A DNA stretch of 64,000 nt, taken from NCBI GenBank assembly GCA_045586595.1, contig JAZNAQ010000035.1:16052-80051 (forward strand), given 5' to 3'. This DNA is from SIG480 sp045586595. Lineage in GTDB: Bacteria > Bacillota > Clostridia > Oscillospirales > JAAYXM01. The position numbers and the translations under genes are program-made. Numbering within the stretch: position 1 is the first letter of the stretch; each line of letters begins with the position of its first letter. Of the stretch, positions 1-8,799 are shown piece after piece. The notes under the pieces were generated by a model. That model saw only the letters and a program-made list of their open reading frames with translations. It was not told where the DNA came from and searched no databases.

Positions 1-1225
1 CGAGATTAGACACAATCTTTACCGTGGCGCCTATAAGCATTGAAATTACAGGTATATGCGCACGCCCCAGCGACTGATGAACTGCGCTTGTAACAGTGAC
101 AAGCGCGAGCGGCGGAATTGCCACAGCAAGGCATATAAGCATTTTAGAAGACGCTTTTATACACTCTGCATCAACGCTTGCTCCGTACAGCAAATCAAGC
201 ACTCCGTACGAAATCGCACCCAAACCGCACGCTGCGGGAACAGCTATCATAGCAGTAATACGAAGCCCCGAGTTTATGGTTTTATCTGCACGAATATACT
301 CATGCCGTGCGAAGGCTGCAGACAGTGCCGGGATAAGCGATACTGCGAGTGTTGTAATTACCGCAGACGGTAAATTAAATACAGTTGAGGCATATGTGTA
401 CGCGCCGTAAAGCCATTTTGCCCGATATTCTGAAAAACCGTTTTCTTGCAGAAGGTTCATAACCAGAGCGCTGTCAATTACATTTGTCAGGCTTATAACT
501 GCCGCACCCATTGTTATCGGTATCGCAAGAAGCATAAGCTCTTTAAGTATACGGCGTCGGCTTTTTCTGGAACGGGCTCTTAATGCTCTCAAATCGTCAC
601 GGCAAAACGCAAAATGTAGGGCAGACAAAAACGCTCCTGCCGTAACTCCGAGCACAGCACCTGCTGATACCACATCTTCGTCCATGCCTATTTTTTTCAG
701 ATACCACGCCGCCGCAAGACCTATAACGAGCTTTCCGAGAGCTTCAATAACCTCAGATATTGCCGTGGGATACATATTTGAGCGGCCTTGAAAGTAGCCT
801 CGGTTTATTGCCGACATAGACACAAACAGAACAGCCGGAGAAATTGCCCTTATTGATGTGGCGGCATCAGCGCTGCCCATAAAGCGCGCAAGCTGCTCTG
901 CACCAACAAACATAAAAGCAAAACCTAAAAACCCCACAAGCGCAAACGTAAGGTATGAAACTTTGTATATTTTATACATCTCTCCGCCATCACCTGAGGC
1001 GTATGCTTCCGAAATCATCTTCGACACAGCCGCGGGAACGCCTGCGGTAGAGAGCACAAACAAAAGCGCGTAAATATTATACGCTATAGAAAAATCCGCC
1101 ATACCGACAGGTCCAAGCAGACCCCCGAGCGGTATTTTATAGCACGCGCCGATTACCTTTACAACAATGCCCGCAATCGCAAGAATCGCGGCACCGTGAA
1201 CAAAGCTCTGTCTTTTTTCTTTCAT
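1..1225 (-). CDS. spoVB: SpoVB-like polysaccharide/lipid flippase (MATE/MVF superfamily), 3' end beyond window
   Basis: The minus-strand frame is open from an ATG at 1225 to the window edge, so about 408 N-terminal residues are seen and the C-terminus is missing. It begins MKEKRQSFVHGAAILAIAG and continues with strings of hydrophobic helices and the family-like stretch RGYFQGRSNMYPTAISEV near residue 145. This matches stage V sporulation protein B and related oligosaccharide/lipid II flippases, multi-pass membrane proteins that move lipid-linked cell-wall precursors outward. In spore formers SpoVB acts in cortex assembly, but several paralogues usually exist, so the exact substrate is inferred. 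A GTG one codon upstream (1228) is a possible alternative start. It follows the amidohydrolase gene by 57 bases on the same strand and may share its transcript. Confidence 0.85.
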   Translation of the reverse strand, partial: MKEKRQSFVHGAAILAIAGIVVKVIGACYKIPLGGLLGPVGMADFSIAYNIYALLFVLSTAGVPAAVSKMISEAYASGDGGEMYKIYKVSYLTFALVGFLGFAFMFVGAEQLARFMGSADAATSIRAISPAVLFVSMSAINRGYFQGRSNMYPTAISEVIEALGKLVIGLAAAWYLKKIGMDEDVVSAGAVLGVTAGAFLSALHFAFCRDDLRALRARSRKSRRRILKELMLLAIPITMGAAVISLTNVIDSALVMNLLQENGFSEYRAKWLYGAYTYASTVFNLPSAVITTLAVSLIPALSAAFARHEYIRADKTINSGLRITAMIAVPAACGLGAISYGVLDLLYGASVDAECIKASSKMLICLAVAIPPLALVTVTSAVHQSLGRAHIPVISMLIGATVKIVSNL

Positions 1226-1282
1226 CACACAAACTCACATCCTAAACCTCTGATATGTGAATTTATGTAATAAGCTCGGCAT

Positions 1283-2554
1283 TTATGCTCTTACACTTCG
1301 TTTGGCACGCTCTATATCTATTGTTTTAAACTCACCGTTCTCATAGAGAATTTTGCCTGCCACCATAGTCATCACGACATCTGCGCCGTTTGCCGCATAT
1401 ACCGTATTGGATATTGCATTATGGCACGGAACAAGGTGTGGGCGGTCAAAATCAAGCATTATTATATCAGCCTCAAAACCTGCTTTAATTACGCCGCAAT
1501 CGCCTCTGCCCTGTGCCTTTGCCCCGTTTACTGTTGCGGCGCGCAGAGCTGTGTATGCGTCAATCGCCGTGGGGTCGTTATTTATTCCTTTATGGAGAAT
1601 TGCAAACAGCTTTATCTCCTCAAACATGTCTGTGTTGTTGTTACTTGCAACTCCGTCCGTTGCAAGGGTTACATTCAGACCGTGCCTGAACATTTCGAGT
1701 ACGGGCGCAACGCCTGATGCAAGCTTTAAGTTACTTACCGGGCAATGTGCAACCGAGCCACCGACGCTATTTAAGATATCCATATCGTTCTCTGTCATAT
1801 AACAGCAGTGTGCAAGAAGCGGAGATGTGCCCTCAAAAAGACCTTCGGCGAAAAACTGCTCTGTCGGGGTTTTGCCGTATTTTCCAATACACTTTTCATG
1901 CTCAGCGCGAGTCTCTGATGTGTGTATCTGCAAAATAAGATTATTCTCTTTGGCAATCTCTGCCGTTCTGATGCGGCACTCGGTTTCAGAAGTGTATTCG
2001 GCATGAATGGAAATATCTGCCTGAAGCCTACCGTTGTCATACATATGCACTCTGTCAATGAGCGACTTTGTTTCTGCCACAGACGGCATTTCTGAGAAAT
2101 TTTTACCATCACCTACGATTGAGCGCGAAAGGTTTGCGCGTATTCCTGAGTTCTCTGCCACATCTGCTATCGCGTCAACAAAAAAGTAGCTGTCAGAAAA
2201 GGAAGTTGTTCCCGAGGCGAGCATCTCGGCAACAGCAAGCTCTGTCCCGGCGCGTACCGAATCGGCGCACAGCTTGTCCTCTGCAGGCCAAATATGCTCG
2301 CGAAGCCATACATCGAGCTCGCAGTCGTCAGACAGCCCGCGAAACAGTGTCATGGGCACATGCGTATGAGTATTGATAAGCCCGGGCATAAGAAGCTTTC
2401 CTCGTGCGTCAATCCTGCGCACGAAATTGCCTTCAGGCTCTCTTGTACCCACATATTCTATCTTTCTACCTGCTATTGCAACATATGCATTTTCAAGATA
2501 CGGGGCGCTATCGTCCATCGTGATAACCCGCGCATTTTCAAAAAGTATATTCAT
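1283..2554 (-). CDS. mtaD: Amidohydrolase, 5-methylthioadenosine/S-adenosylhomocysteine deaminase type
   Basis: A 423-residue cytosolic metal-dependent hydrolase of the TRZ/ATZ (amidohydrolase) family. Metal ligands are visible in NTHTHVPMT (His63, His65), in LLAHCCYM, and in the distal LATDGVASNN aspartate motif. The N-terminal NILFENARVITMDD and the C-terminal strand form the usual composite beta-sandwich. The nearest family is MTA/SAH deaminase, which converts adenosine thioethers to inosine thioethers; guanine or N-ethylammeline-type deaminases are possible alternatives because substrate choice cannot be read from motifs. The start at 2554 is chosen over an upstream ATG (2623) because AGAGGGAAG sits just before it and the family normally begins at this residue; the longer form would overlap the neighbouring gene. 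Confidence 0.8.
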   Translation of the reverse strand: MNILFENARVITMDDSAPYLENAYVAIAGRKIEYVGTREPEGNFVRRIDARGKLLMPGLINTHTHVPMTLFRGLSDDCELDVWLREHIWPAEDKLCADSVRAGTELAVAEMLASGTTSFSDSYFFVDAIADVAENSGIRANLSRSIVGDGKNFSEMPSVAETKSLIDRVHMYDNGRLQADISIHAEYTSETECRIRTAEIAKENNLILQIHTSETRAEHEKCIGKYGKTPTEQFFAEGLFEGTSPLLAHCCYMTENDMDILNSVGGSVAHCPVSNLKLASGVAPVLEMFRHGLNVTLATDGVASNNNTDMFEEIKLFAILHKGINNDPTAIDAYTALRAATVNGAKAQGRGDCGVIKAGFEADIIMLDFDRPHLVPCHNAISNTVYAANGADVVMTMVAGKILYENGEFKTIDIERAKRSVRA

Positions 2555-2612
2555 AAAATCTTCCCTCTGTAAATTCATATTGGCGGCGTGCAGTAACACG
2601 CCGCCAATAGCG

Positions 2613-3011
2613 TTAATCATCAAGCCTTGTGCCGCAATTTGAGCAGAAAATGCTGCCAGGCTCGTTTACTTTGCCGCATTCGTCGCATTTCTTAGCCGAA
2701 GCTTCACTCTCAAGCTGGGCGCGAAGCTCCTCAATCTGACCTTTTTTCTCATCAATCGCAAGAAGCCTTGCATCAAGCTCTTCTGTTGATGTCTCCTCAT
2801 TACTGTGCGCCGCATAAATCAAGCGGCCGACTTCTTTGTAGAGAACCTCTATATCGGTTGTAAGGTCAAAAATCTTAAGATTTATCTTCGATACGTTATA
2901 TACATCTTTTGCCTTTTCGCCCGCGCTTTCTGCGGTTTTTGTGGCAAATACACCCGCAGCAGTTGCCCCTGCGCAAATTTTATCCCATATACCTCTTATC
3001 TTATCATTCAT
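2613..3011 (-). CDS. Small zinc-ribbon protein of unknown function
   Basis: 132 residues. The N-terminal two thirds are amphipathic and helical (a probable coiled coil around residues 40-105, rich in E/K/A). The last 25 residues are a rubredoxin-like zinc ribbon with two CxxC knuckles, KKCDECGKVNEP and SIFCSNCGTRLDD. Proteins of this build are common in Clostridia but have no settled role. There is no signal peptide. AAGGAGG lies at a good distance before the ATG, and a sigma-A-like promoter lies at 3050-3078, so it is probably transcribed on its own or as head of the unit leading into the amidohydrolase. Confidence 0.75.
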   Translation of the reverse strand: MNDKIRGIWDKICAGATAAGVFATKTAESAGEKAKDVYNVSKINLKIFDLTTDIEVLYKEVGRLIYAAHSNEETSTEELDARLLAIDEKKGQIEELRAQLESEASAKKCDECGKVNEPGSIFCSNCGTRLDD

Positions 3012-3049
3012 ATAAAAAACCTCCTTAAAAATAACTCAGCTTTTATACC

Positions 3050-3078
3050 AGTATACTACCATTGCACTTCAAAATCAA
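3050..3078 (-). promoter_or_regulatory. Sigma-A-type promoter for the zinc-ribbon gene
   Basis: On the minus strand TTGATT (3078-3073), a 17-base spacer and TATACT (3055-3050). The -35 box overlaps the last codons of the upstream uridine-kinase-like gene. Confidence 0.55.
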
Positions 3079-4010
3079 TACTTAAAGCTACCGCCGCCGA
3101 TAAACTCACGAAGAAGCGAGTCCTTCGGGACAAAGTCATCAGAGAGGTCGTCAAATCCGTTTACATTCTCCATCATCTGGCACACCTCGTCATATCTTGC
3201 TATTCCTTCAGGGACACGCAACACAGCTTTTTTGAGGTGCTTTTTCAGTACTGCTACTTCATATTCATGAGTTGAGTTAATTATAATATCTGCTCTGTCC
3301 TTAAACGGCGAGATGTACATTTTTTCACCACGGCGTATGCCGTCCCATATGGCAAGCGTAAAATCCGCATCTGCACCGCGGAAGAGGTTATCACGCACGA
3401 TTCTGCGAGTGATACGAGTCCATGTCCCTTTATAAAACACACTGCCGTCTCTCATAAAATTGCTTCGGGCCGAGATATAGAGCTTTATGCCGTGTGAGCC
3501 TGCGGCTGAAGTTATATCATCATTGAGTGCATGTATTCCCTCAAAAATGACAACCTCGTTCTTCTTTAGACAAAGCGGGCTGACCGTTTTAGAACGGCGT
3601 TGGTTTTTAAAGTCAAACTTAGGGACGAGAACCTCTCTTCCTGCAGTTATATCCGCAATGTGTTTATTGAGTAGCGGCATATCAAGACACAGCGGAGATT
3701 CATAGTCTATCTCCCCATCTTCGGTTTTCGGCGCAGTGTTGTGATCAACTGTTCTGAAATAATCGTCAAGCGACACAGAACGCGTACCCACACCCCGGTC
3801 TTCAAGGGCGCGCTCAAGCTTGAGCGCCGTTGTGGTCTTACCTGAGCCGGAAGGGCCCGAAAGAAGAACAACACAGCTCTCCTGAACCTTTTCTGATATC
3901 TTCTTTGCGGCTGACATAACAGCCTTTTCATATGCAGCCTCGCACTCTGCAACAAAACCGCGTGGGTCCGTTTTTATTTCAAAGTTAATCTCTTTTACGT
4001 CAAGCGCCAT
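3075..4010 (-). CDS. Uridine kinase-like nucleoside kinase (PRK/UK family)
   Basis: 311-residue cytosolic P-loop kinase. The Walker A motif GPSGSGKTTT is at residues 52-61, followed by a uridine-kinase-like SLDDYFRT segment that would bind the nucleoside, and a Walker B-like VVIFEGIHAL. The C-terminal half carries RITRRIVRDN, resembling the lid region of uridine kinase/phosphoribulokinase proteins. It is longer than canonical Udk (about 210 aa) because of an N-terminal extension of about 45 residues, so the substrate is uncertain. The ATG at 4010 is preferred over 4016 because AGGAGG is 8 bases before the former and only 2 before the latter. It follows hemZ by 12 bases in the recJ-rel-dtd operon. 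Confidence 0.75.
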   Translation of the reverse strand: MALDVKEINFEIKTDPRGFVAECEAAYEKAVMSAAKKISEKVQESCVVLLSGPSGSGKTTTALKLERALEDRGVGTRSVSLDDYFRTVDHNTAPKTEDGEIDYESPLCLDMPLLNKHIADITAGREVLVPKFDFKNQRRSKTVSPLCLKKNEVVIFEGIHALNDDITSAAGSHGIKLYISARSNFMRDGSVFYKGTWTRITRRIVRDNLFRGADADFTLAIWDGIRRGEKMYISPFKDRADIIINSTHEYEVAVLKKHLKKAVLRVPEGIARYDEVCQMMENVNGFDDLSDDFVPKDSLLREFIGGGSFKY

Positions 4011-4022
4011 GCACATCTCCTC

Positions 4023-5495
4023 CTACCCCTTGAAAAAGTCAACAAGCTTCTTTGCGGTCAAATCAATCTTTTCCTCTGCATTATTGTATTCATATGGATA
4101 TTTAGGGTTGAATATTCTTTCGATTCTGCCTTTTTCGCGGTCGATGAGTTTTGTTACCCCTCCCGCTCCGGCAGAAAGTATTGTGTGAAGCTCATCCATA
4201 ATGTAATTATTATACGCACTCTCGCAGCCGGATTTTGAGTACCCCACGTTCTCAAGGTTTCCGGACATATATTTCTGGCGGTAAAGGTAGTACGGCACAA
4301 AACCTGCATCATTAAGCGTATGCATTGCATACTCAACCATTTTCTCCGTTACCGCACCATCGGGAAGCATATATTTTTCACGATGGAGCTCAGACCCCTT
4401 CTTCAATGCAAGAGTGTGCACAGTTATATTCTCGGGAGAGAGCTCTGTCATTCTATCTACCGAATTTTTAAAACTTTCAAAATCATCGCCCGGAAGCCCC
4501 GCAATCAAGTCAGTGTTTATCATAAGCCCACCAACTCTGCGTACATCTTCTATCGCACGCACAACATCCGCCGCCGTATGACGCCTGTCCATCTGTTTCA
4601 GAATTTCATCATTCATCGTCTGTGGGTTCACGCTTATGCGCGTCGCACCCATATCACATATGGTTTGAATTTTATCAGGCGTGAGTGTATCGGGTCTGCC
4701 TCCCTCTACCGTATATTCCTCAGCGTTTTTTACATCAAAGTTTTTTTGTATCTGCCCCATGACAAAAGCAAGCTCGTCACATTCAAGGGCTGTGGGTGTG
4801 CCTCCGCCTATATAGACCGAGCGTAGGTTTAATCCCGCTTCCTTTGCCGCATGGCCGAGCTTTGAAAGCTCACCTGCAAGCATCTTGAGATATGGTGTGA
4901 CAAGCCCTCTCGCCTTTTCTATTGAGTGGCTTACAAACGAACAATATCGGCAACGTGACACGCAAAACGGTATGCCAACATAGAGCGACATATCCTGCCG
5001 CCCCGTATTCTCTGCCATATGCTCTGCTCGGGACGCGCACCTTACCGCAAGGCGGGCGCGCTCAGGTTCGACAAAGTAGTCGCGGCACATTGCAGAAGTT
5101 GCCGCGTCCTCCGTCATTCCCATTTTTATGTATGTTGCCGCAACCTTTGACGGTCTAATTCCCGTAAGTGCACCCCACGCGGGAGCCTTTGGGAGAAGCG
5201 GAAGCGACGCGCGGTAGAACGATGTCTTTATCGCACGCTTTGCGCAGCGTTTTTTATCCTCTTCGTCATCAGACGGAGAAAACGAAAACTCAGCCTCGCC
5301 TCGGCTTTCCTTTCCGTTCACGTTTATTTCTGTTTCTGAAAAAAAGGTTTTATCCCGCAACACCAGTTTTGAAACTGCCCAATCGCCGCTTGTGGGTTTT
5401 TCATCTGCTATAACAGCATGTGAGTTAGGGAACAGGCACATGTAAATCTGCTGTGCGGCAAACCCGAAATCATGCCCCGAAAGTATCAGTTTCAA
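4023..5495 (-). CDS. hemZ: Oxygen-independent coproporphyrinogen III oxidase-like radical SAM protein HemZ
   Basis: 490 residues. The radical-SAM cluster motif reads CVSRCRYCSF (Cys178, Cys182, Cys185), which ligates a 4Fe-4S cluster. It is followed by the SAM-binding VYIGGGTPT and the HemN-family segments VNPQTMND and LIAGLPGDDFESF. The long N-terminal region of about 165 residues, ending in WGALTGIRPSKVA, is characteristic of HemZ rather than HemN. HemZ is assigned to anaerobic conversion of coproporphyrinogen III to protoporphyrinogen IX, though no other haem genes are present here, so some other radical chemistry is possible. The start is a TTG whose bases overlap the upstream stop (TTGA, 4-base overlap with the MBL hydrolase gene), indicating translational coupling. 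Confidence 0.88.
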   Translation of the reverse strand: MKLILSGHDFGFAAQQIYMCLFPNSHAVIADEKPTSGDWAVSKLVLRDKTFFSETEINVNGKESRGEAEFSFSPSDDEEDKKRCAKRAIKTSFYRASLPLLPKAPAWGALTGIRPSKVAATYIKMGMTEDAATSAMCRDYFVEPERARLAVRCASRAEHMAENTGRQDMSLYVGIPFCVSRCRYCSFVSHSIEKARGLVTPYLKMLAGELSKLGHAAKEAGLNLRSVYIGGGTPTALECDELAFVMGQIQKNFDVKNAEEYTVEGGRPDTLTPDKIQTICDMGATRISVNPQTMNDEILKQMDRRHTAADVVRAIEDVRRVGGLMINTDLIAGLPGDDFESFKNSVDRMTELSPENITVHTLALKKGSELHREKYMLPDGAVTEKMVEYAMHTLNDAGFVPYYLYRQKYMSGNLENVGYSKSGCESAYNNYIMDELHTILSAGAGGVTKLIDREKGRIERIFNPKYPYEYNNAEEKIDLTAKKLVDFFKG

Positions 5496-6121
5496 CTTCT
5501 CATCGCCTCAGCCATATACGGATTTGTCTTACGTTCATTCTCAAGTGTTGTAGCTCGCTCGTGGCCCGGCAGGACTTTATAGTCACCCGGAAGCTCATAT
5601 AGCTTTTTGAGCGATTTCATTATTTCAGAATAATTGCCTCCCGCGAGGTCGCATCTGCCGCAAGTTCCCGCAAACAGGGTATCCCCCGAAAACATCACAT
5701 CCTCACAAATTATGCACATACTTCCCTCGGTATGGCCGGGCGTGGGAATAAACTCAAAATGCATATCTCCTACATCTGTCGCGCCACCGCCGACTATCTC
5801 AATATCGGCATAGAGCGGAATGAATTTGCGGCGGCGAAGCATCGTCTGGCCTGAGAGCTCAGCATCACACATTCTCTCTTTTTCAGCGGCATGTGCAACA
5901 AGCTTTGCCCCCGTTTGCTTTATAATCTCATCTGCGGCAAGAGTGTGGTCAAAGTGGGCATGGGTCAGAAATACACACTTAATCTCAACCCCAAGCTCTT
6001 TTGCCGCCGCGAGTATCCTCTCGGCATCGGCACCAGGGTCAATTACTACAGCAGCTTTGCCACTGTAAGCGATATAACAGTTTGTTCTTATAAAACCTAC
6101 GACAAGCGTTTTTACATTCAT
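5492..6121 (-). CDS. MBL-fold metallo-hydrolase, glyoxalase II-like
   Basis: 209 residues, cytosolic. The metallo-beta-lactamase signature THAHFDHT (His54, His56, Asp58, His59) is intact, and further ligand histidines are in PTPGHTEGS and LPGHERAT, with the FSGDTLFAG motif carrying the bridging aspartate. These features place it with the YcbL/glyoxalase II group of thioester hydrolases; the natural substrate is not readable. Start and stop are interlocked with neighbours: its ATG overlaps the dtd stop by one base (TAATG) and its stop overlaps the hemZ start, so the three are translated from one mRNA. Confidence 0.85.
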   Translation of the reverse strand: MNVKTLVVGFIRTNCYIAYSGKAAVVIDPGADAERILAAAKELGVEIKCVFLTHAHFDHTLAADEIIKQTGAKLVAHAAEKERMCDAELSGQTMLRRRKFIPLYADIEIVGGGATDVGDMHFEFIPTPGHTEGSMCIICEDVMFSGDTLFAGTCGRCDLAGGNYSEIMKSLKKLYELPGDYKVLPGHERATTLENERKTNPYMAEAMRS

Positions 6122-6585
6122 TATCTATCATTTCCTCCGAATACATCCTTTGTATCCATAACAACCGTAACAGGTCCGTCATTTACCGACTCAAGCTCCA
6201 TATATGCCCCGAACACCCCTGTTTCGGTCTTATATCCTGCATCACGAAGAAGTGCAACAAAGTATTCATATAATGGCCTTGCAAGCTCGGGGCGTGCTGC
6301 ATCAACAAAGCTGGGGCGATTTCCCTTCTGCGTATTTGCATAGAGTGTAAAGTTTGAAACAACCATCATGGACCCATTAACCTGCGAGCATGACAGATTG
6401 AGTTTTTCCTCAGAGTCTTCAAATATACGCATCATTGATATTTTCTTTGCAAGGTATTCGGCATCTGCCTCCGAGTCAGTTGTTGACACGCCCAGCAGAA
6501 TAAGAAGTCCTTTTTTTATTTTCGAATGAGTTGCGCCGTCAATTTTCACCTCGGCGGATTTTACCCGCGTAATTACAGCCCTCAC
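6121..6585 (-). CDS. dtd: D-aminoacyl-tRNA deacylase
   Basis: 154 residues, the usual length for DTD. It opens with MRAVITRVKSAEVKIDG and carries the family signatures SNFTLYANTQKGNRPSF (the SQFTL-like catalytic segment) and NDGPVTVVMDT near the C-terminus (the GPVT cross-subunit Gly-cisPro loop). The enzyme forms a homodimer in the cytosol and removes D-amino acids, and glycine mischarged on tRNA-Ala, from tRNA. It directly follows rel (30-base gap) and is coupled to the MBL gene. The rel-dtd order is widespread in Firmicutes. Confidence 0.95.
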   Translation of the reverse strand: MRAVITRVKSAEVKIDGATHSKIKKGLLILLGVSTTDSEADAEYLAKKISMMRIFEDSEEKLNLSCSQVNGSMMVVSNFTLYANTQKGNRPSFVDAARPELARPLYEYFVALLRDAGYKTETGVFGAYMELESVNDGPVTVVMDTKDVFGGNDR

Positions 6586-6615
6586 GAAATTCCCCTCCTC
6601 GGAAATGTATTTCTT

Positions 6616-8793
6616 CTAGCTTAGTGAACGCTTAACGTCTATTACTCCCGCAACTCCGTTAAGCTTATTCATTATATACTCAAGTTGCTCCTTACCATTA
6701 ATGTTCATGACTACATTTACAACAGCATATCCATCACCGAGCCGGCGAGCATCGAGCTGATGCACAGGAATCTTGATGTTGTTAAGCACTGTGGCTATAT
6801 CCATAACAAGACCTGCGCGGTCTTTCGCTGAAATCTGGAGAGATGTCTGGAATTTATCTTTCACGTCATCTGCCCATGATACACATATCCATCTGCTCAA
6901 ATCGTCAGAGTCCTTCATTGCACTCACAACATTATGGCAGTCAGACCTATGAACTGATACGCCGAACCCGCGAGTGATAAAGCCTATAATTGAGTCTCCC
7001 GGAATAGGCGTACAGCAGCGAGCGAACTTAACAAGACAATTCTCAACACCCGGAACAATTACACCCGAGTTTGATGTCTTCGGTTTCGGAGCCGCAGCTA
7101 TCTTCTCCCGGACAATATCATCTGCATCCGGTGCCGGAGGTGCATTCTTTGAAATCTCTGTTTTAATACGGTTTACTACGCGATTTAGCTTCGTTCCGCC
7201 GTAACCTATGCTTGCATACAACTCATCAACATGGTGAAAGGACATCCTTCCTGCAATGGTGGTGAGTATCTCGTCTGCCTTTTCCTCGGTAAGAACAACC
7301 CCCTCGCGCTTGAGCTCACGTTCAAGCTCAGCCTTACCCCTTGCAATGTTTTCTTCTCTGCATTCTTTTTTAAACCACTGCTTAATCTTATTGCGAGCCT
7401 CACCGGTTTTTACTATCTTTATCCAATCACGGTTTGGCCCCTTGCCTGAATTTGAGGTAAGAATCTCGACAATTTCTCCGTTCTGGAGCTTATAGTCAAG
7501 CTGTACCATTCTTCCGTTAACCTTGGCGCCAACCATGCGGTTACCAACCGCGGAATGGATAGAATATGCAAAGTCAATCGGTGTAGAGCCCGCGGGAAGG
7601 CTTACAACGTCGCCGTTTGGAGTAAACACAAATACTTCATCACTGAACATATCAGTCTTAAGTGATGATATAAAGTCTTCATCCTCAACCTCCTGATTTT
7701 CAAGAAGCTGGCGCACCCATGCAAGCTTTGACTCAAGAGTGCTCTTATTTACACCCGATTTATACTTCCAGTGCGCGGCAATGCCGTACTCCGCAGTCTG
7801 GTGCATGTCGCGCGTGCGTATCTGCACCTCAAACGGAATACCCTCACGCCCTATAACCGTGGTATGAAGCGATTGATACATATTGGGCTTTGGCGTACTT
7901 ATATAATCCTTAAACCTCCCGGGGACCGGATGGTACATATCGTGAATAAAACCGAGCACATTGTAGCAATCAGCAACGGTTTCAACAATCACACGCATCG
8001 CGTAGAGGTCATACACCTCGTCAATCGTCTTGTGCTGTGTGTACATCTTACGATAAATGCTGTAAATATGTTTAACTCGGCTTTGTACTTTACCGTCTAT
8101 CTCTGCTTCATGCAACCGACTTACAAGGCGTTCTTTAATTTGGCTTAAAAACTCGTCACGTTCTTCGCTGCGCTTTTCAAGCTCCTCGGTTATTTCAGCA
8201 TATCCTACCGGGTCGAGGCAGCGCAGCGAGCGGTCTTCAAGCTCCCACTTGATTTTCTGCATACCGAGGCGGTGTGCAAGCGGAGCATATACTTCCATGG
8301 TTTCAAGTGCCTTCTCACGCTGTTTTTCAGGCTTATGAAACTCAATCGTACGCATATTGTGCAGCCTGTCGGCAATCTTTATTAGGATAACGCGGATGTC
8401 CTTTCCCATTGCAAGGAACATTTTGCGCAAATTCTCAATCTGCGCCTCTTCCTTGCTTGTATAAGGCATCCTCGTAAGCTTTGATACACCTTCGACAATG
8501 TCTGCAACTTCCTTGCCGAATTTTGACTTTATCTTGTCATATCCGCACTCCGTATCCTCAATACAGTCATGCAAAAGCGCCGCGACTACGGAGTCTGTGT
8601 CAAGCTCCATATCTGCTACAATTTCAGCAACAGCTATCGGGTGCGTAACATAGTCGCTGCCATCACGGCGTTTCTGGCCCTCATGTGCTTCTGTTGCGAT
8701 GTCATACGCATCATGGATGCGCTGCTCATCAATATGGGGGATATGCCCCTTTATTTTGCTTATCAGCTCATGATATTTTGCTTCAGGCATCAT
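6616..8793 (-). CDS. relA: Bifunctional (p)ppGpp synthetase/hydrolase RelA/SpoT
   Basis: 725 residues with the full domain order of a long Rsh protein: N-terminal HD hydrolase (HD pair in LLHDCIEDT, His75-Asp76), a synthetase domain with the YQSLHTTVIG stretch, a TGS domain (VFVFTPNGDVVSLPAGST), a helical/zinc-finger region containing the CCTPIPGD motif, and a C-terminal ACT domain (SAKDRAGLVMDI). With an intact HD motif it should both make and degrade the stringent-response alarmone. It lies 6 bases after recJ. Two tandem ATG codons make the start either 8793 or 8790. Confidence 0.95.
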   Translation of the reverse strand: MMPEAKYHELISKIKGHIPHIDEQRIHDAYDIATEAHEGQKRRDGSDYVTHPIAVAEIVADMELDTDSVVAALLHDCIEDTECGYDKIKSKFGKEVADIVEGVSKLTRMPYTSKEEAQIENLRKMFLAMGKDIRVILIKIADRLHNMRTIEFHKPEKQREKALETMEVYAPLAHRLGMQKIKWELEDRSLRCLDPVGYAEITEELEKRSEERDEFLSQIKERLVSRLHEAEIDGKVQSRVKHIYSIYRKMYTQHKTIDEVYDLYAMRVIVETVADCYNVLGFIHDMYHPVPGRFKDYISTPKPNMYQSLHTTVIGREGIPFEVQIRTRDMHQTAEYGIAAHWKYKSGVNKSTLESKLAWVRQLLENQEVEDEDFISSLKTDMFSDEVFVFTPNGDVVSLPAGSTPIDFAYSIHSAVGNRMVGAKVNGRMVQLDYKLQNGEIVEILTSNSGKGPNRDWIKIVKTGEARNKIKQWFKKECREENIARGKAELERELKREGVVLTEEKADEILTTIAGRMSFHHVDELYASIGYGGTKLNRVVNRIKTEISKNAPPAPDADDIVREKIAAAPKPKTSNSGVIVPGVENCLVKFARCCTPIPGDSIIGFITRGFGVSVHRSDCHNVVSAMKDSDDLSRWICVSWADDVKDKFQTSLQISAKDRAGLVMDIATVLNNIKIPVHQLDARRLGDGYAVVNVVMNINGKEQLEYIMNKLNGVAGVIDVKRSLS

Positions 8794-8799
8794 ATACCA